Notes: generated from the letters alone by a model not told the origin. Counted from the first letter of the stretch, positions 8,947-17,778 are shown. The stretch: DNA of 64,000 nt from Streptomyces smyrnaeus (GCF_017676345.1 NZ_JAFFZM010000015.1:175084-239083), one strand, 5' to 3'. Numbers and translations are program-made.

Positions 8947-10173
8947 ATGGCCGAGACGGCAGCCACCCCATCCGCCGGCCCCGGTCCGGTGCCCCCGCCG
9001 CTGCCCCGCACGTTCCCGCTGGCCACCGTCCCGGTGGAGGAGGCGGTCACGCGCCAGTTCCGGCTGCTGGAGGCCACCGCCGCGCACTTCACCGGGCCGG
9101 AGCTGTTCGCCGCCGACTCCGGAGTGGTGCCCGGAATCGGGCGGCCACGGACCACCGCGGGCGTCGAGGCGGTGCTGGCCGCCTACTTCGGCGCCGAGGA
9201 CGCCGCGCTCGTGCAGGGCGCGGGCACCGGCGCGATCCGGGCCGCGCTCGGCGCCGCGGTGGGGCCGGGCGAGCCGCTGCTCATCCACCGGGCGCCCGTC
9301 TACCGCACCACCGCCGTCACCCTGCGCGGGCTCGGCGTCGAGACGGTCCCCGTCGATTTCAACGACCTCGACGCGCTGCGGGAAGCGCTGGCCTCCGGCC
9401 GCTTCAGCTGGGCGTATGTCCAGCACACCCGGCAGCGCCTCGCCGACTCCTACGATCCGGGTCAGGTGCTGGCCGCCTGCCGCGCGGCCGGGGTCCGCAC
9501 GCTCGTCGACGACAACTACGCCGTCTTCCGGGTGCCCGCCTCCGGTGTCGAACTGGGCGCGGACGCCTCCTGCTTCTCGCTGTTCAAGCTGCACGGTCCG
9601 GAGGGTGTCGGCGCCGTCGTCGGGGCGGGCGACCTGGTCGCCCGGGTGCATGCCGACAACTACTCCGGCGGCGGCCAGGTCCAGGGCCACCAGGCGCTCG
9701 ACGCGCTGCGCGCGCTCACGCATGTGCCGGTGCTGTGGGCCGTGCAGTCCCGCGTGGGCGCCGAGGTCGCCGAACGCCTGGCCGCCGGAGAGGTGCCCGG
9801 GGTCGCCGACGTACGGATCGCCAACGCGCAGGACAGATGTCTGCTCGTCCAGCTCGACGCACCCGTCGCCGGGCGCCTTCCCGAGGTGGCCGCCCGGTTC
9901 GGTGCCGCGCCCTATCCGGTGGGTTCCAACTCCCGGTACGAGATCGCGCCACTCTTCTACCGCATGTCCAGCTCGGCTCTGGACGACGCGCCGGAGCTGG
10001 CCGACTGGGTGGTCCGTATCAATCCGATGCGCGCCGGTGCCGAGCTGGTTCTCGACATTCTGCGCCGCTCCCTGGAGGCGATCGGCGACGAGCCGTCCGC
10101 GCAATCGGCGCCGCACCGCGCGGCAGCACCGCAGTACCGCACAGAAACACCAGAGCACCGCACAAAGGACTGA
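8947..10173 (+). CDS. yhfS: YhfS-like PLP-dependent aminotransferase-fold enzyme
   Basis: 408 residues, fold-type I PLP enzyme. The Schiff-base lysine is probably Lys214 in SLFKLHGPEGVGAV, with the cofactor-binding Asp188 in LVDDNYAVF about 26 residues earlier. The N-terminus contains GIGRPRTTAGVEAVLAAYFGAEDAALVQGAGTG in outline, typical of the beta/gamma-lyase-like class. The last 30 residues (after ILRRSLEAIGDE) are a Gln/Ala/His/Arg-rich low-complexity tail. It follows php by one base, so the two are surely co-expressed. E. coli YhfS is its counterpart; the reaction is unknown. Confidence 0.88.
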   Translation: MAETAATPSAGPGPVPPPLPRTFPLATVPVEEAVTRQFRLLEATAAHFTGPELFAADSGVVPGIGRPRTTAGVEAVLAAYFGAEDAALVQGAGTGAIRAALGAAVGPGEPLLIHRAPVYRTTAVTLRGLGVETVPVDFNDLDALREALASGRFSWAYVQHTRQRLADSYDPGQVLAACRAAGVRTLVDDNYAVFRVPASGVELGADASCFSLFKLHGPEGVGAVVGAGDLVARVHADNYSGGGQVQGHQALDALRALTHVPVLWAVQSRVGAEVAERLAAGEVPGVADVRIANAQDRCLLVQLDAPVAGRLPEVAARFGAAPYPVGSNSRYEIAPLFYRMSSSALDDAPELADWVVRINPMRAGAELVLDILRRSLEAIGDEPSAQSAPHRAAAPQYRTETPEHRTKD

Positions 10174-10174
10174 C

Positions 10175-11338
10175 GTGTTCCTCGACAGCCTCCTCGCCCG
10201 CAATCCGGAGCTGGCCGACACCGCGGCCGACCTCCACCGGCGCGGCGAGATCCCACCCGACACCTACGTCATGGACCTGGACGCCGTCGCGGAGAACGCC
10301 ACCCTCCTCGCGGACGAGGCCGAACGGCTCGGCCTGTCCCTCTGGTTCGTCGTCAAGCAGTTCGGCCGCAACCCGGAGCTGATCCGGGCCGTCTCCCACG
10401 CCATCCCCGCCTTCGCCGCGATCGACCCCGCCGAGGCCCGTACGCTGCACGCCGCCGGCGCCCGGGCCGGCAATCTGGGCCACCTGGTGCAAATCCCGCA
10501 CCGTGCGCTGCCCGAGATGCTCAGCTGGCGGCCGGAGGCCGTCACGGTCTTCGATCCGGCCAACGCGCGCGCCGTCTCGGCGGCGGCCCAGCGTCTCGGC
10601 TTCGTCCAGGACGTGCTGGTCCGGCTCGAAGGCGCGGCCGGGGTGGTCTACCCGGGGCAGGAGGGCGGCGTCCCGCTGTCCGCTCTGGACGCGTTCGCCG
10701 AGGAGGCCGAACGGCTCCCGGGCATCAGGATCGCGGGCGTCACCGCGTTCCCCTGCGTGCTGTGCGACCCGGAGACCGGCGCTCCGACCCCCACCCCCAC
10801 CTTCGACCTGGCCGTCGAGGCCCGCGAGCTGCTGGCCGCGCGCGGACACCGGGATCTCAAGCTCAGCGCCCCCAGCGCCACCTCCATGGCCAGCCTGCCG
10901 CTGCTCGCCCGGCTCGGCGCCACCCACGGCGAGCCCGGCCACGCGCTGACCGGTACCACCCCGCTGCACGCACGCGACACCGGTCAGCCCGAGCGGCCCG
11001 CGTACGTGTATGTGACGGAGGTCGCGCACACCCTGGCGGACGGGCGTCCCGCGGTGTTCGGCGGCGGGTTCTACCCCCGTGCGCGGATCGACTCCGCGCT
11101 GCTGCCCCGCACCGGACAACGTCTGGATGTGCAGGACGCGCCGCCCGAGAACATCGACTACTACCGGCTGCTGGCCGCACCCGAGGCAGGCGGCCCGGTG
11201 CGTGCCGGAGACACGGCGCTGCTGGCCTTCCGTACGCAGATCTTCGTGACCCGCTCCACGGTCGCGGTGGTGGCCGGAATCGCGTCCGGCAGGCCGCGGT
11301 TGGCCGGGCTCTACGACACCCAGGGGAGGGCGCTGTGA
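10175..11338 (+). CDS. yhfX: YhfX-like alanine-racemase-fold PLP enzyme
   Basis: 387 residues, fold-type III PLP barrel. Lys61 in FVVKQFGRNPEL is the likely cofactor lysine. Other strong family blocks are GNLGHLVQIPHR, GVVYPGQEGG, SAPSATSMASLPLLARLG, GEPGHALTGTTPLHA and the C-terminal FRTQIFVTRSTVAVV. They follow E. coli YhfX nearly block for block. The family resembles amino-acid racemases and D-threonine aldolases but has no settled activity. GTG at 10175 begins one base after the yhfS stop, with AAAGGAC upstream; a much longer open frame extends 5' but overlaps yhfS and is rejected. Confidence 0.9.
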   Translation: MFLDSLLARNPELADTAADLHRRGEIPPDTYVMDLDAVAENATLLADEAERLGLSLWFVVKQFGRNPELIRAVSHAIPAFAAIDPAEARTLHAAGARAGNLGHLVQIPHRALPEMLSWRPEAVTVFDPANARAVSAAAQRLGFVQDVLVRLEGAAGVVYPGQEGGVPLSALDAFAEEAERLPGIRIAGVTAFPCVLCDPETGAPTPTPTFDLAVEARELLAARGHRDLKLSAPSATSMASLPLLARLGATHGEPGHALTGTTPLHARDTGQPERPAYVYVTEVAHTLADGRPAVFGGGFYPRARIDSALLPRTGQRLDVQDAPPENIDYYRLLAAPEAGGPVRAGDTALLAFRTQIFVTRSTVAVVAGIASGRPRLAGLYDTQGRAL

Positions 11339-12681
11339 CCGCGGCGGCGTATGGAGCGCCGGAGGGGGCGCACGGCGCGCGGGAGGACGAGCGCGGCGTG
11401 CCTCAGGAAGCCCCGGGGCGGCCGGAAGAGGGCACCGACGCACCGAACGGCCGGGGGCGGACCGTCATCGTCGTCGTCGACGGGTTCGGTATCGGCGCGA
11501 TGCCGGACGCCGGGGCGCTGCGTCCCGGCGACGCCGCCGCCGACACCTGCGGCCATGTGCTCGACCACGCCCGCGAGGCGTTCGGACGGCCGCTGCGGCT
11601 GCCGGTGCTGGGCGCGCTGGGCCTCGGGCTGGTCCATCCGCACCGCGACCTCGCCCGCCGTACCCGGCTGCCGGTCGCGGCGGGCCGGGCGGCGCTCGGC
11701 TACCCGGGTGCCGACACGTTCGCCGGCCACCAGACGATGATGGGCGCGGACTTCAGCCGGGTGACGGTCGCCCGTCTCGGCGACCACCTGGCTCAGGTCA
11801 CGGCTGCGCTGCGCGCGGCGGGTCACCGGGTCGAGCTCCTGGACGGCAGGCCGCTGCTGCTGGTCGACGGCGGTGTGCTCGTGCACGACAACCTGGAGGC
11901 GGATCCCGGCATCAACTGGAACGCCTCGGCCCGGCTGGAAGACCTCGGCTTCGACGGCATCCTGGCCGTCGCCCAAACGGTGCGGGCGGTGGCGCCCGTC
12001 GCGCGGGTCATCGCGGTCGGCGGCCACGCCGACGGACCGCTGCGCGGATTCGTCCGCGAGGGCGACGGTGGAACGGTCGGCCTGGACACTCCGGCGAGCG
12101 GGTTCTACCGGCACGACGGCCTCCAGGTGCAGCATCTGGGCGTGGAGTCGGACCACACCCGGCAGCTTCCCGAACTGGCGGCGCGGGCCGGGATCCCGGT
12201 GACGCTCGTCGGCAAGGCCGCGGACATCCTGGCGTGCGAGGCGGCCGTCCGCCGTCCCGCGGTGCCCACGGCCGACGTCCTCGCCCACACCATGGAGGCG
12301 GTGCGCGCCGGGGGCGAGTCGCTGGTCGTCGCCAATGTGCAGGAGAGCGATCTGGCGGGCCATCAGCGGGACCCGGAGCGGTACGCCCGCATCCTGGAGC
12401 AGGTCGACGCGGGGCTGGCCGCGCTGGTCGCGCTGCTGGACCGGCCCGGTGACCGCCTGGTCGTCACCGGCGACCACGGCAACGATCCGACGATCGGGCA
12501 CGCCTACCACACCCGCGAGTACGTGCCCGTGCTCATCCTCCGTCCCGGGGTACCCGGGGTGGAACTGCTGCCGGACGCCGCAAGCCTCGCGGATGTGGGC
12601 GCCACGGCCGCCGTGGCGCTGGGGCTCGACCCCGCGGGCCTCGCCAACGGCAGGCGGATACCGAACGGCGTCCCGGCCTGA
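11335..12681 (+). CDS. yhfW: YhfW-like phosphopentomutase-family metalloenzyme
   Basis: 448 residues, alkaline-phosphatase superfamily, phosphopentomutase branch. Metal ligand Asp49 lies in VVVDGFGIGAMPDAG; the likely phosphorylated residue is Thr134 in AGHQTMMGADF; the second metal site is at GDHGNDPTIGHAYHTRE (Asp380, His381, His392). In the family these move a phosphate within a sugar phosphate, so the pathway substrate may be a phosphorylated polyol or sugar. The GTG start overlaps the yhfX stop by four bases (GTGA). The first 40 residues are a charged, Gly/Glu-rich extension without counterpart in phosphopentomutases. Confidence 0.88.
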   Translation: MTAAAYGAPEGAHGAREDERGVPQEAPGRPEEGTDAPNGRGRTVIVVVDGFGIGAMPDAGALRPGDAAADTCGHVLDHAREAFGRPLRLPVLGALGLGLVHPHRDLARRTRLPVAAGRAALGYPGADTFAGHQTMMGADFSRVTVARLGDHLAQVTAALRAAGHRVELLDGRPLLLVDGGVLVHDNLEADPGINWNASARLEDLGFDGILAVAQTVRAVAPVARVIAVGGHADGPLRGFVREGDGGTVGLDTPASGFYRHDGLQVQHLGVESDHTRQLPELAARAGIPVTLVGKAADILACEAAVRRPAVPTADVLAHTMEAVRAGGESLVVANVQESDLAGHQRDPERYARILEQVDAGLAALVALLDRPGDRLVVTGDHGNDPTIGHAYHTREYVPVLILRPGVPGVELLPDAASLADVGATAAVALGLDPAGLANGRRIPNGVPA

Positions 12682-12727
12682 GCGATCATGAGGGGGAGCC
12701 GGCAAGTCGCCTTCCCAGGAAAGGACC

Positions 12728-13561
12728 GTGAACGTCGTGCGCACAGTGAACCTCCCCGCCGGTACCCCCGTCCCGGCCCTCGGCCAGGGCACCTGGCACA
12801 TGGGTGACGATCCCTCCCGGCGGGCCGAGGAGTTGGACGCGCTGCGCACCGGTATCGATCTGGGCATGACGCTCATCGACACGGCCGAGATGTACGGCAG
12901 CGGTGCCGCCGAGGAACTGGTCGGCGAGGCCGTCGAAGGCCGAAGGGACGAGGTGTTCCTCGTGAGCAAGGTGCTGCCCTCCAACGCGGACCGGCACGGC
13001 ACCGTCGAAGCCTGCCGGGCGAGCCTGCGCCGACTGCGCACCGACCACATCGATCTGTATCTGCTGCACTGGCGCGGGGGCGTCCCGCTGGCGGAGACGG
13101 TCGAGGCGCTGGAAGGCCTGGTCCGGGCGGGCGACATCCGCCACTGGGGCGTGAGCAACCTGGACACCGACGACCTGGCCGACCTGCCCGAAGGCGCGGT
13201 GCCCGCCACCGACCAGATCCTCTACAACCTCTCCCGGCGCGGCCCCGAGTTCGATCTGCTGCCCCGCTGCCGCGAGCTGTCGGTGCCCGTGATGGCCTAC
13301 TCGCCCGTGGAGCAGGGACGGCTGCTGGACCACCCGGCGCTGCGCTCGGTCGCCGATGCGCACGGCGCCACTCCCGCGCAGGTGGCGCTGGCCTGGGTGC
13401 TGCGGCACGACGATGTCGTCGCGATCCCGAAGGCGTCCTCACGCGGCCACGTCGAGGAGAACCGGGCGGCGGCCGACCTGCGCCTCACCGACGAGGACCG
13501 TGCCACGCTGGACGAGGCGTTCCCGCCGCCCACCCGCAAGCGCCCGCTGGAGATCCTCTGA
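12728..13561 (+). CDS. Aldo/keto reductase
   Basis: 277 residues, NADPH-dependent aldo/keto reductase. The catalytic tetrad is complete: Asp51 and Tyr56 in LIDTAEMYGSG, Lys81 in LVSKVLPSN and His114 in YLLHWRG. NADPH-binding segments VMAYSPVEQG and IPKASSRGHVEEN are present. It starts 46 bp after yhfW with its own strong ribosome site (AGGAAAGGACC), so it may be the last gene of the yhf transcript. It is not part of the E. coli yhf set. Its substrate is unknown; a carbonyl intermediate of the same pathway is a reasonable guess. Confidence 0.9.
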   Translation: MNVVRTVNLPAGTPVPALGQGTWHMGDDPSRRAEELDALRTGIDLGMTLIDTAEMYGSGAAEELVGEAVEGRRDEVFLVSKVLPSNADRHGTVEACRASLRRLRTDHIDLYLLHWRGGVPLAETVEALEGLVRAGDIRHWGVSNLDTDDLADLPEGAVPATDQILYNLSRRGPEFDLLPRCRELSVPVMAYSPVEQGRLLDHPALRSVADAHGATPAQVALAWVLRHDDVVAIPKASSRGHVEENRAAADLRLTDEDRATLDEAFPPPTRKRPLEIL

Positions 13562-13643
13562 CGGGCTGTGCGACGGTGCCAGAGGCGTCCCCGGCGCCGT
13601 AAATCGCTGGCAGGTGCGGTCGGCTGCGGCGACCCTGGATGTC

Positions 13644-14240
13644 GTGTCGGAAGAACCCAAGTACCGAATACGGGCCGCGCACACGGCGTCCACGGTCACC
13701 GTCTACCAGGCGTACGCGCCCCGGATCGGGCTGCCCGCGGTCCGCGAGGGACGGTTCCCGGCGGAGTGGAAGCGCGATCGGATGACGTGGATCAAGCCGT
13801 CCTTCCTGTGGATGATGTACCGCTGCGGCTGGGCCACCAAGCCGGACCAGGAGACGGTCCTCGCCGTGGAGATCACCCGCGAGGGCTTCGAGTGGGCACT
13901 GCGCCATGCCTGCCTGTCGCACTACGACGCCGAACGGCACGCCGACCGCACACAGTGGCAGCGGCAGCTGCGTCAGGCGCCGGCCCGGGTGCAGTGGGAC
14001 CCCGAACGCGACCTGCAGCTGCGTCCGCTGCCGTACCGCTCCCTCCAGCTGGGTCTGGCGGGTGAGGCGGCGCGCCGGTACGCCGACGAGTGGACGGTCT
14101 CCCTCACCGACGTCACCCCGCTCGCCCGCCGGGTGCACGCTGCCGTACGGGAAGGCGCGTTGGACACCGCCCGCGCCCTGCTGCCCGCCGAACCTCCCTA
14201 TCCGGCAGGCCCGGAGCTGATCGGCCATCTGGCCGGGTGA
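13644..14240 (+). CDS. DUF4291 family protein
   Basis: 198 residues from GTG 13644. Family blocks: EEPKYRIRAAHTASTVTVYQAY at the N-terminus, FPAEWKRDRMTWIKPSFLWMMYRCGW, then RVQWDPERDLQLRPLPYRSLQLGL. The Trp-rich MTWIKPSFLWMMYR segment is the signature of the family. No catalytic motif is apparent and the function is unknown. An in-frame GTG at 13614 is the alternative start; the one chosen matches the usual family N-terminus but has only a weak ribosome site. It is transcribed alone, convergent with the MASE1 gene. Confidence 0.85.
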   Translation: MSEEPKYRIRAAHTASTVTVYQAYAPRIGLPAVREGRFPAEWKRDRMTWIKPSFLWMMYRCGWATKPDQETVLAVEITREGFEWALRHACLSHYDAERHADRTQWQRQLRQAPARVQWDPERDLQLRPLPYRSLQLGLAGEAARRYADEWTVSLTDVTPLARRVHAAVREGALDTARALLPAEPPYPAGPELIGHLAG

Positions 14241-14290
14241 CAAAGGGGGCGACAGCAGAGCTGACAGCGGACATCGTCGGCGACCGGCCC

Positions 14291-15355
14291 CTAGCCCTGG
14301 CGTTGCCCCGTACGGCCGCCCGCGGGGAAGGAACGGGGGCCACGGCCCTGGGGAGCGAGGACTTCGACCATTTCGGCGAGGTCGTCGCAGGCGGCGGCGA
14401 TCCTGCGGTGGGTGTTGTGCTTCTCGGCGGTGACGGCGGCCAGCAGCAGCGTGGTCAGTGCGGCGGAGCCGTTGAGGGCCTGGAGGGTGACCATGTCCGT
14501 GATGAGGTCCTGCCGGGCGAAGACCCCGGTCCGGTCGGTCGCGGCCCCGGTCGCGGCGATCGCGAGGATGGTCGTACTCACCGCGCTGCCCACCAGCCGG
14601 AACCGCAGTGCGGCCCACACCAGCAGCGGGAAGACCAGGAACAGCAGGTCGATCGGTGCCCGGGTCACCACGACGGCGACCGCCACCGTCGCCGCACCCA
14701 GTCCCACCGCCTCCGTGGCCTGCAGCCAGCTGCGCGGCCGGCCCAGCTTGGGCAGGGACAGCAGCAGCGGGGTGACGACCAGTACGCCCACCGCGTCGCC
14801 GGCCCACCAGGCCGACCAGACCGGCCAGAACTCCGGCAGTCGGATGTTGTTGCCCGCGACCAGCATCAGACAGCCCGCGGTCGCGCTCACCGCCATGCCG
14901 AGGAACGCTCCGAGGAAGACCAGGCTCACCCCGTCCCTGAGCCGGTCGACCTGCTCGCGGAAGCCCACGCGGCGCAGCAGGACACACGCCAGGAGCGGGC
15001 CGAGCGTGCTGCCCGCGACCGAACCCAGCGCCGTCCAGCTCAGCGGCCCCATGGTGAGGAGCACCAGCAGCGCACCGAGGGCCACCCCCGGCCACACCCG
15101 CAGGCCGAAGAAGAGCAGACCGGCGACGGCGATACCGGTCGGTGGCCAGAACGGGGTGACGATCGCCCCCTCTACCGCGACCTTCCACAGCAGGCCGAGC
15201 CTGCCGCCCGCGTAGTAGCACAGGGCGAGGACGACGAGGCGCAGCAGATACGCCGCGAACAGCCTCCCCCTGATGCCGCCCGGCCACCGCTGGGCGGCAT
15301 CGGGTGCAGAGGAGGGTCCCGGTGTCCGGTTTGGCGTCGTCTCGCTGGGTGCCAC
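14291..15355 (-). CDS. MASE1-domain integral membrane protein without output domain
   Basis: About 354 residues with eight or nine membrane helices and MASE1 features: GGRLGLLWKVAVEGAIVTPFWPPTG in outline, GNNIRLPEFWPVWSAWWAGDAVGVLVVTPL. MASE1 is normally the sensor half of kinases or GGDEF proteins; here only about 40 residues follow the last helix (HNTHRRIAAACDDLAEMVEVL), so there is no output domain. The gene begins right after the stop of a PP2C phosphatase gene, suggesting the phosphatase is its partner. The start is uncertain: I use GTG 15355, downstream of the neighbour's stop; ATGs at 15415 and 15442 would overlap it. Confidence 0.8.
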   Translation of the reverse strand: MAPSETTPNRTPGPSSAPDAAQRWPGGIRGRLFAAYLLRLVVLALCYYAGGRLGLLWKVAVEGAIVTPFWPPTGIAVAGLLFFGLRVWPGVALGALLVLLTMGPLSWTALGSVAGSTLGPLLACVLLRRVGFREQVDRLRDGVSLVFLGAFLGMAVSATAGCLMLVAGNNIRLPEFWPVWSAWWAGDAVGVLVVTPLLLSLPKLGRPRSWLQATEAVGLGAATVAVAVVVTRAPIDLLFLVFPLLVWAALRFRLVGSAVSTTILAIAATGAATDRTGVFARQDLITDMVTLQALNGSAALTTLLLAAVTAEKHNTHRRIAAACDDLAEMVEVLAPQGRGPRSFPAGGRTGQRQG

Positions 15356-15362
15356 CTGTTCA

Positions 15363-16235
15363 TCAGACAACGCCCGGCGCCGCACCGGCCGTCTGACACG
15401 CCTCCGGCCCTTCATAGCTGAGCACCAGCACAGCGGCGTCATCGGTGTGCCCGGTCTGCTCCGCCACCTCCATGACGCGGTCCGCGAGCACCTCGGGGTC
15501 GTCGCGGACGCCGTCGTGCAGCACTTGTGCCACCTGCTGCAGGCCCTCCTCCAGGGGGAACCGGGGCCCCTCCACGACTCCGTCGGTCAGCAGCGCCAGT
15601 GCGCCGGGCCGGGTGAAGCGGTATTCGGTGACCATGTAGCTCTGGCCCGGCATGACGGCCAGCGGCAGGCCGATCTCCTCCGGGGGATGGTCGATGACCC
15701 CGTACACTCCGTCGGCCCGCGCCCAGACCGCGCCCGTGTGCCCGGCACGCGCGGTGTGCACGCTCCAGGTGCGCGGGTCGAAGCGCAGGAAGATGCAGGT
15801 GGCGAAGAGCGGATTGTCCGTCGCGACGAGCAGCTCGTTCGCGGAGTGGAGGATCTCGCCCGGGTCGGTGGTGCCCATGGCGGCCACCGCGCGCAGTGCG
15901 ATCCGCACCTGGCCCATGTAGGCGGCGGCCTCCACGTCGTGCCCCTGCACATCGCCCACGGAGAAGCCGAGGGTCCCGTCGGACAGCAGGAAGCCGTCGT
16001 ACCAGTCGCCTCCGATGTCCAGGCCGTTGCGTGCCGGCGCGTAGCGGGCCGCGACGCGCAGTCCCGGTGCGGTCGGCAGGGTGGAGGGGAGCATTCCGCG
16101 CTGCAGGGCCTCTGCCAGCTCGACCCGGGCGCGCTGGACCTCGACCTCCTCACGGACCCTGGCGGTGAGCCGCCCGAGCTGCGAGAGCAGATCGTCGGCG
16201 CTCGCCGGCCGCGCATGACGGTGCCGACCACCCAT
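15363..16235 (-). CDS. SpoIIE-type PP2C serine phosphatase
   Basis: 290 residues. A short coiled-coil-like stretch (LLSQLGRLTARVREEVEVQRARVELAEAL, roughly 20-48) precedes a PP2C/SpoIIE domain with GGDWYDGFLLSDG, VGDVQGHDVEAAAYM, ALLTDGVVEG and HTDDAAVLVL, which carry the metal-binding aspartates. Such soluble phosphatases dephosphorylate STAS-type anti-anti-sigma factors. There is no sensor domain on the chain. Its ATG overlaps the region of the upstream stop (TGA at 16237-16239) and its own stop abuts the MASE1 gene, so a three-gene operon is likely in which neighbouring membrane proteins supply the sensing. Confidence 0.9.
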   Translation of the reverse strand: MGGRHRHARPASADDLLSQLGRLTARVREEVEVQRARVELAEALQRGMLPSTLPTAPGLRVAARYAPARNGLDIGGDWYDGFLLSDGTLGFSVGDVQGHDVEAAAYMGQVRIALRAVAAMGTTDPGEILHSANELLVATDNPLFATCIFLRFDPRTWSVHTARAGHTGAVWARADGVYGVIDHPPEEIGLPLAVMPGQSYMVTEYRFTRPGALALLTDGVVEGPRFPLEEGLQQVAQVLHDGVRDDPEVLADRVMEVAEQTGHTDDAAVLVLSYEGPEACQTAGAAPGVV

Positions 16236-16236
16236 G

Positions 16237-16641
16237 TCATGAGCGTAGCCGCGGGCCGCCGTCACCGCCCGGCGAGCGCGTCCGGTCCGCACACAGCGCC
16301 GCCACCGACAGCGCGCCCCAGCCCACGGAGACGGCGACCGCCTTGGCGCGGGCGGCCCTGGGCAGCGTGGCGCCGAGCAGTACGGCGTCGCCCAGGTCCG
16401 CCGCGATCCGCAGCCAGGCGGCGGTGGTCAGCGCGGGGCCTTCGGGCGCCAGTACGAGAGCCAGCCCCCCTGCCGCGTCCCGCCAGGCCAGCGGGCGCAG
16501 CGAGGTACGGGTGGCCTCGGCGGTCCGCCCGGCCTCGTCCACCAGCCCGGAGGGCCTGGCCAGCAGCTGGGGACGGGCGGCGACGACGACTCCGTAGCAG
16601 GCCGTCACCGCGCCCACGGCCCGTAGCACTCCCACGCGCAT
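16237..16641 (-). CDS. Small membrane protein, unknown
   Basis: 134 residues with three or four hydrophobic segments (about 5-22, 53-68, 72-95, 100-118) and no recognised domain beyond a resemblance to small actinobacterial DUF4267-type membrane proteins. Arginines flank the helices. It is the first gene of the operon with the PP2C phosphatase and the MASE1 protein; its stop overlaps the start region of the phosphatase. It could anchor or modulate the phosphatase, but that is inference from position only. Confidence 0.65.
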   Translation of the reverse strand: MRVGVLRAVGAVTACYGVVVAARPQLLARPSGLVDEAGRTAEATRTSLRPLAWRDAAGGLALVLAPEGPALTTAAWLRIAADLGDAVLLGATLPRAARAKAVAVSVGWGALSVAALCADRTRSPGGDGGPRLRS

Positions 16642-16806
16642 CCGATCTCACCCGTCCTCTCGCTCCGCCCCGCGCCTGTTGCGCCGCTCTCGTCCCCTAC
16701 CGCAGTGCCCTGGGCACCGACACGCGAACCGCGGCACGGAGGGGCGCGGCGCGGGAGTATCGCGAACTCGCCCCGTACATACGGTAGTCGTGCGCATACT
16801 TGCCGC

Positions 16807-17775
16807 ATGCGGGGAGAGCGTGACGGGGCGGGTGACACGGCGGACCGCGTACGGTCCTGCCGGACGATCAGGGTGGCTCCTGTGGTGGAGCCGGTGGCGG
16901 CCATGGCGGACGAGGAGGCGTGGTCGGCGCGGCAACGCTATCCCGTGCTGATGGGCTTTCGCCCGGTCTTCGGCCCGGCCAGGGAGCGCACCGAGGAGGA
17001 GGGAGGCGGCTGGCAGCTGCTGTCGTACTTCGGCTCGCCCACCCCGGGCGCCCGCGCCGGGCTCGGCTCGCACCTCCGACGCCGCGCCCAGGAGGCGGAG
17101 GAGGCGGGCGACGGGGAGACCCGCACCGCCTGCCGGGCGGCTGCCGAGCGCCTCGACCGGGAAGCGCCAGACGAGTTGACCGTACTCGGTGAGCGCCACC
17201 GGATCGTACGCGCCCAGAACGTCGTCCGCTCCGGGCCCGAGGGCCCCGAACCGCCGCGTCCCTCCGACCCCGACCCGGTGCAGCCCGGCGCCACCGGTCG
17301 GCTGCCCGACCGCACCGAGGGGTTCGTCCTGGACGCGGCAGCCCCCACCGGCCCCTCCGAGGGAGTCCTCAAGGCGGAGTTGCTGGCCCTCGTCCACTGC
17401 GAGGGCGACGAGCCCCGGGTCCGCGAGGACGCGCGGCGGGCCGCCGTCACCCATCCGGGGGGCGTGCTGCTGCCGCCCGCCTTCCTCTTCGCCGAGGAGG
17501 AGGGCGGTGCCTGGCGTGCGGAGACCGGCGACAGCGGCACCCCGCAGGAGGCCCGCGACGCCCTCACCATGCTGCTGCGGGTGCCGACCCCCGCGACGAG
17601 GGGCCTGGACGAGGGGTCCTGTGCCCTCTACAAGGAGGCCGCCGACCGGCTCGACGCCGAGCGCGGCATCGAACTGTGCTTCGCGGGGCGCCGGCTGCGG
17701 CTCGTTCGCGTGGAACGGTTGATCCGGATCGGCCCCGACGGTCCGGAGGGCCCGCGCCCCGGCGACGATGCGTAG
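16807..17775 (+). CDS. DUF5954 family protein
   Basis: About 322 residues. It holds two related halves: EEAWSARQRYPVLMGFRPVFG with WQLLSYFGSPTPGARAGLGSHL, and later VREDARRAAVTHPGGVLLPP with WRAETGDSGTPQEARDALTML, each ending in a similar block (GERHRIVRAQNVVRSGPEGPEPPRP / AGRRLRLVRVERLIRIGPDGPEGPRP). The internal duplication is clear. This matches the Streptomyces DUF5954 family, of unknown function. ATG 16807 has no ribosome site but CATACT sits six bases upstream as a possible -10 of a leaderless message; a downstream GTG near 16870 is the alternative. Confidence 0.75.
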   Translation: MRGERDGAGDTADRVRSCRTIRVAPVVEPVAAMADEEAWSARQRYPVLMGFRPVFGPARERTEEEGGGWQLLSYFGSPTPGARAGLGSHLRRRAQEAEEAGDGETRTACRAAAERLDREAPDELTVLGERHRIVRAQNVVRSGPEGPEPPRPSDPDPVQPGATGRLPDRTEGFVLDAAAPTGPSEGVLKAELLALVHCEGDEPRVREDARRAAVTHPGGVLLPPAFLFAEEEGGAWRAETGDSGTPQEARDALTMLLRVPTPATRGLDEGSCALYKEAADRLDAERGIELCFAGRRLRLVRVERLIRIGPDGPEGPRPGDDA

Positions 17776-17778
17776 GAC

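Noticed and set aside
9416..10174. Long 5' extension of the yhfX frame
   Set aside because: It lies entirely over yhfS in another frame; yhfX homology begins at GTG 10175 with a ribosome site in front.
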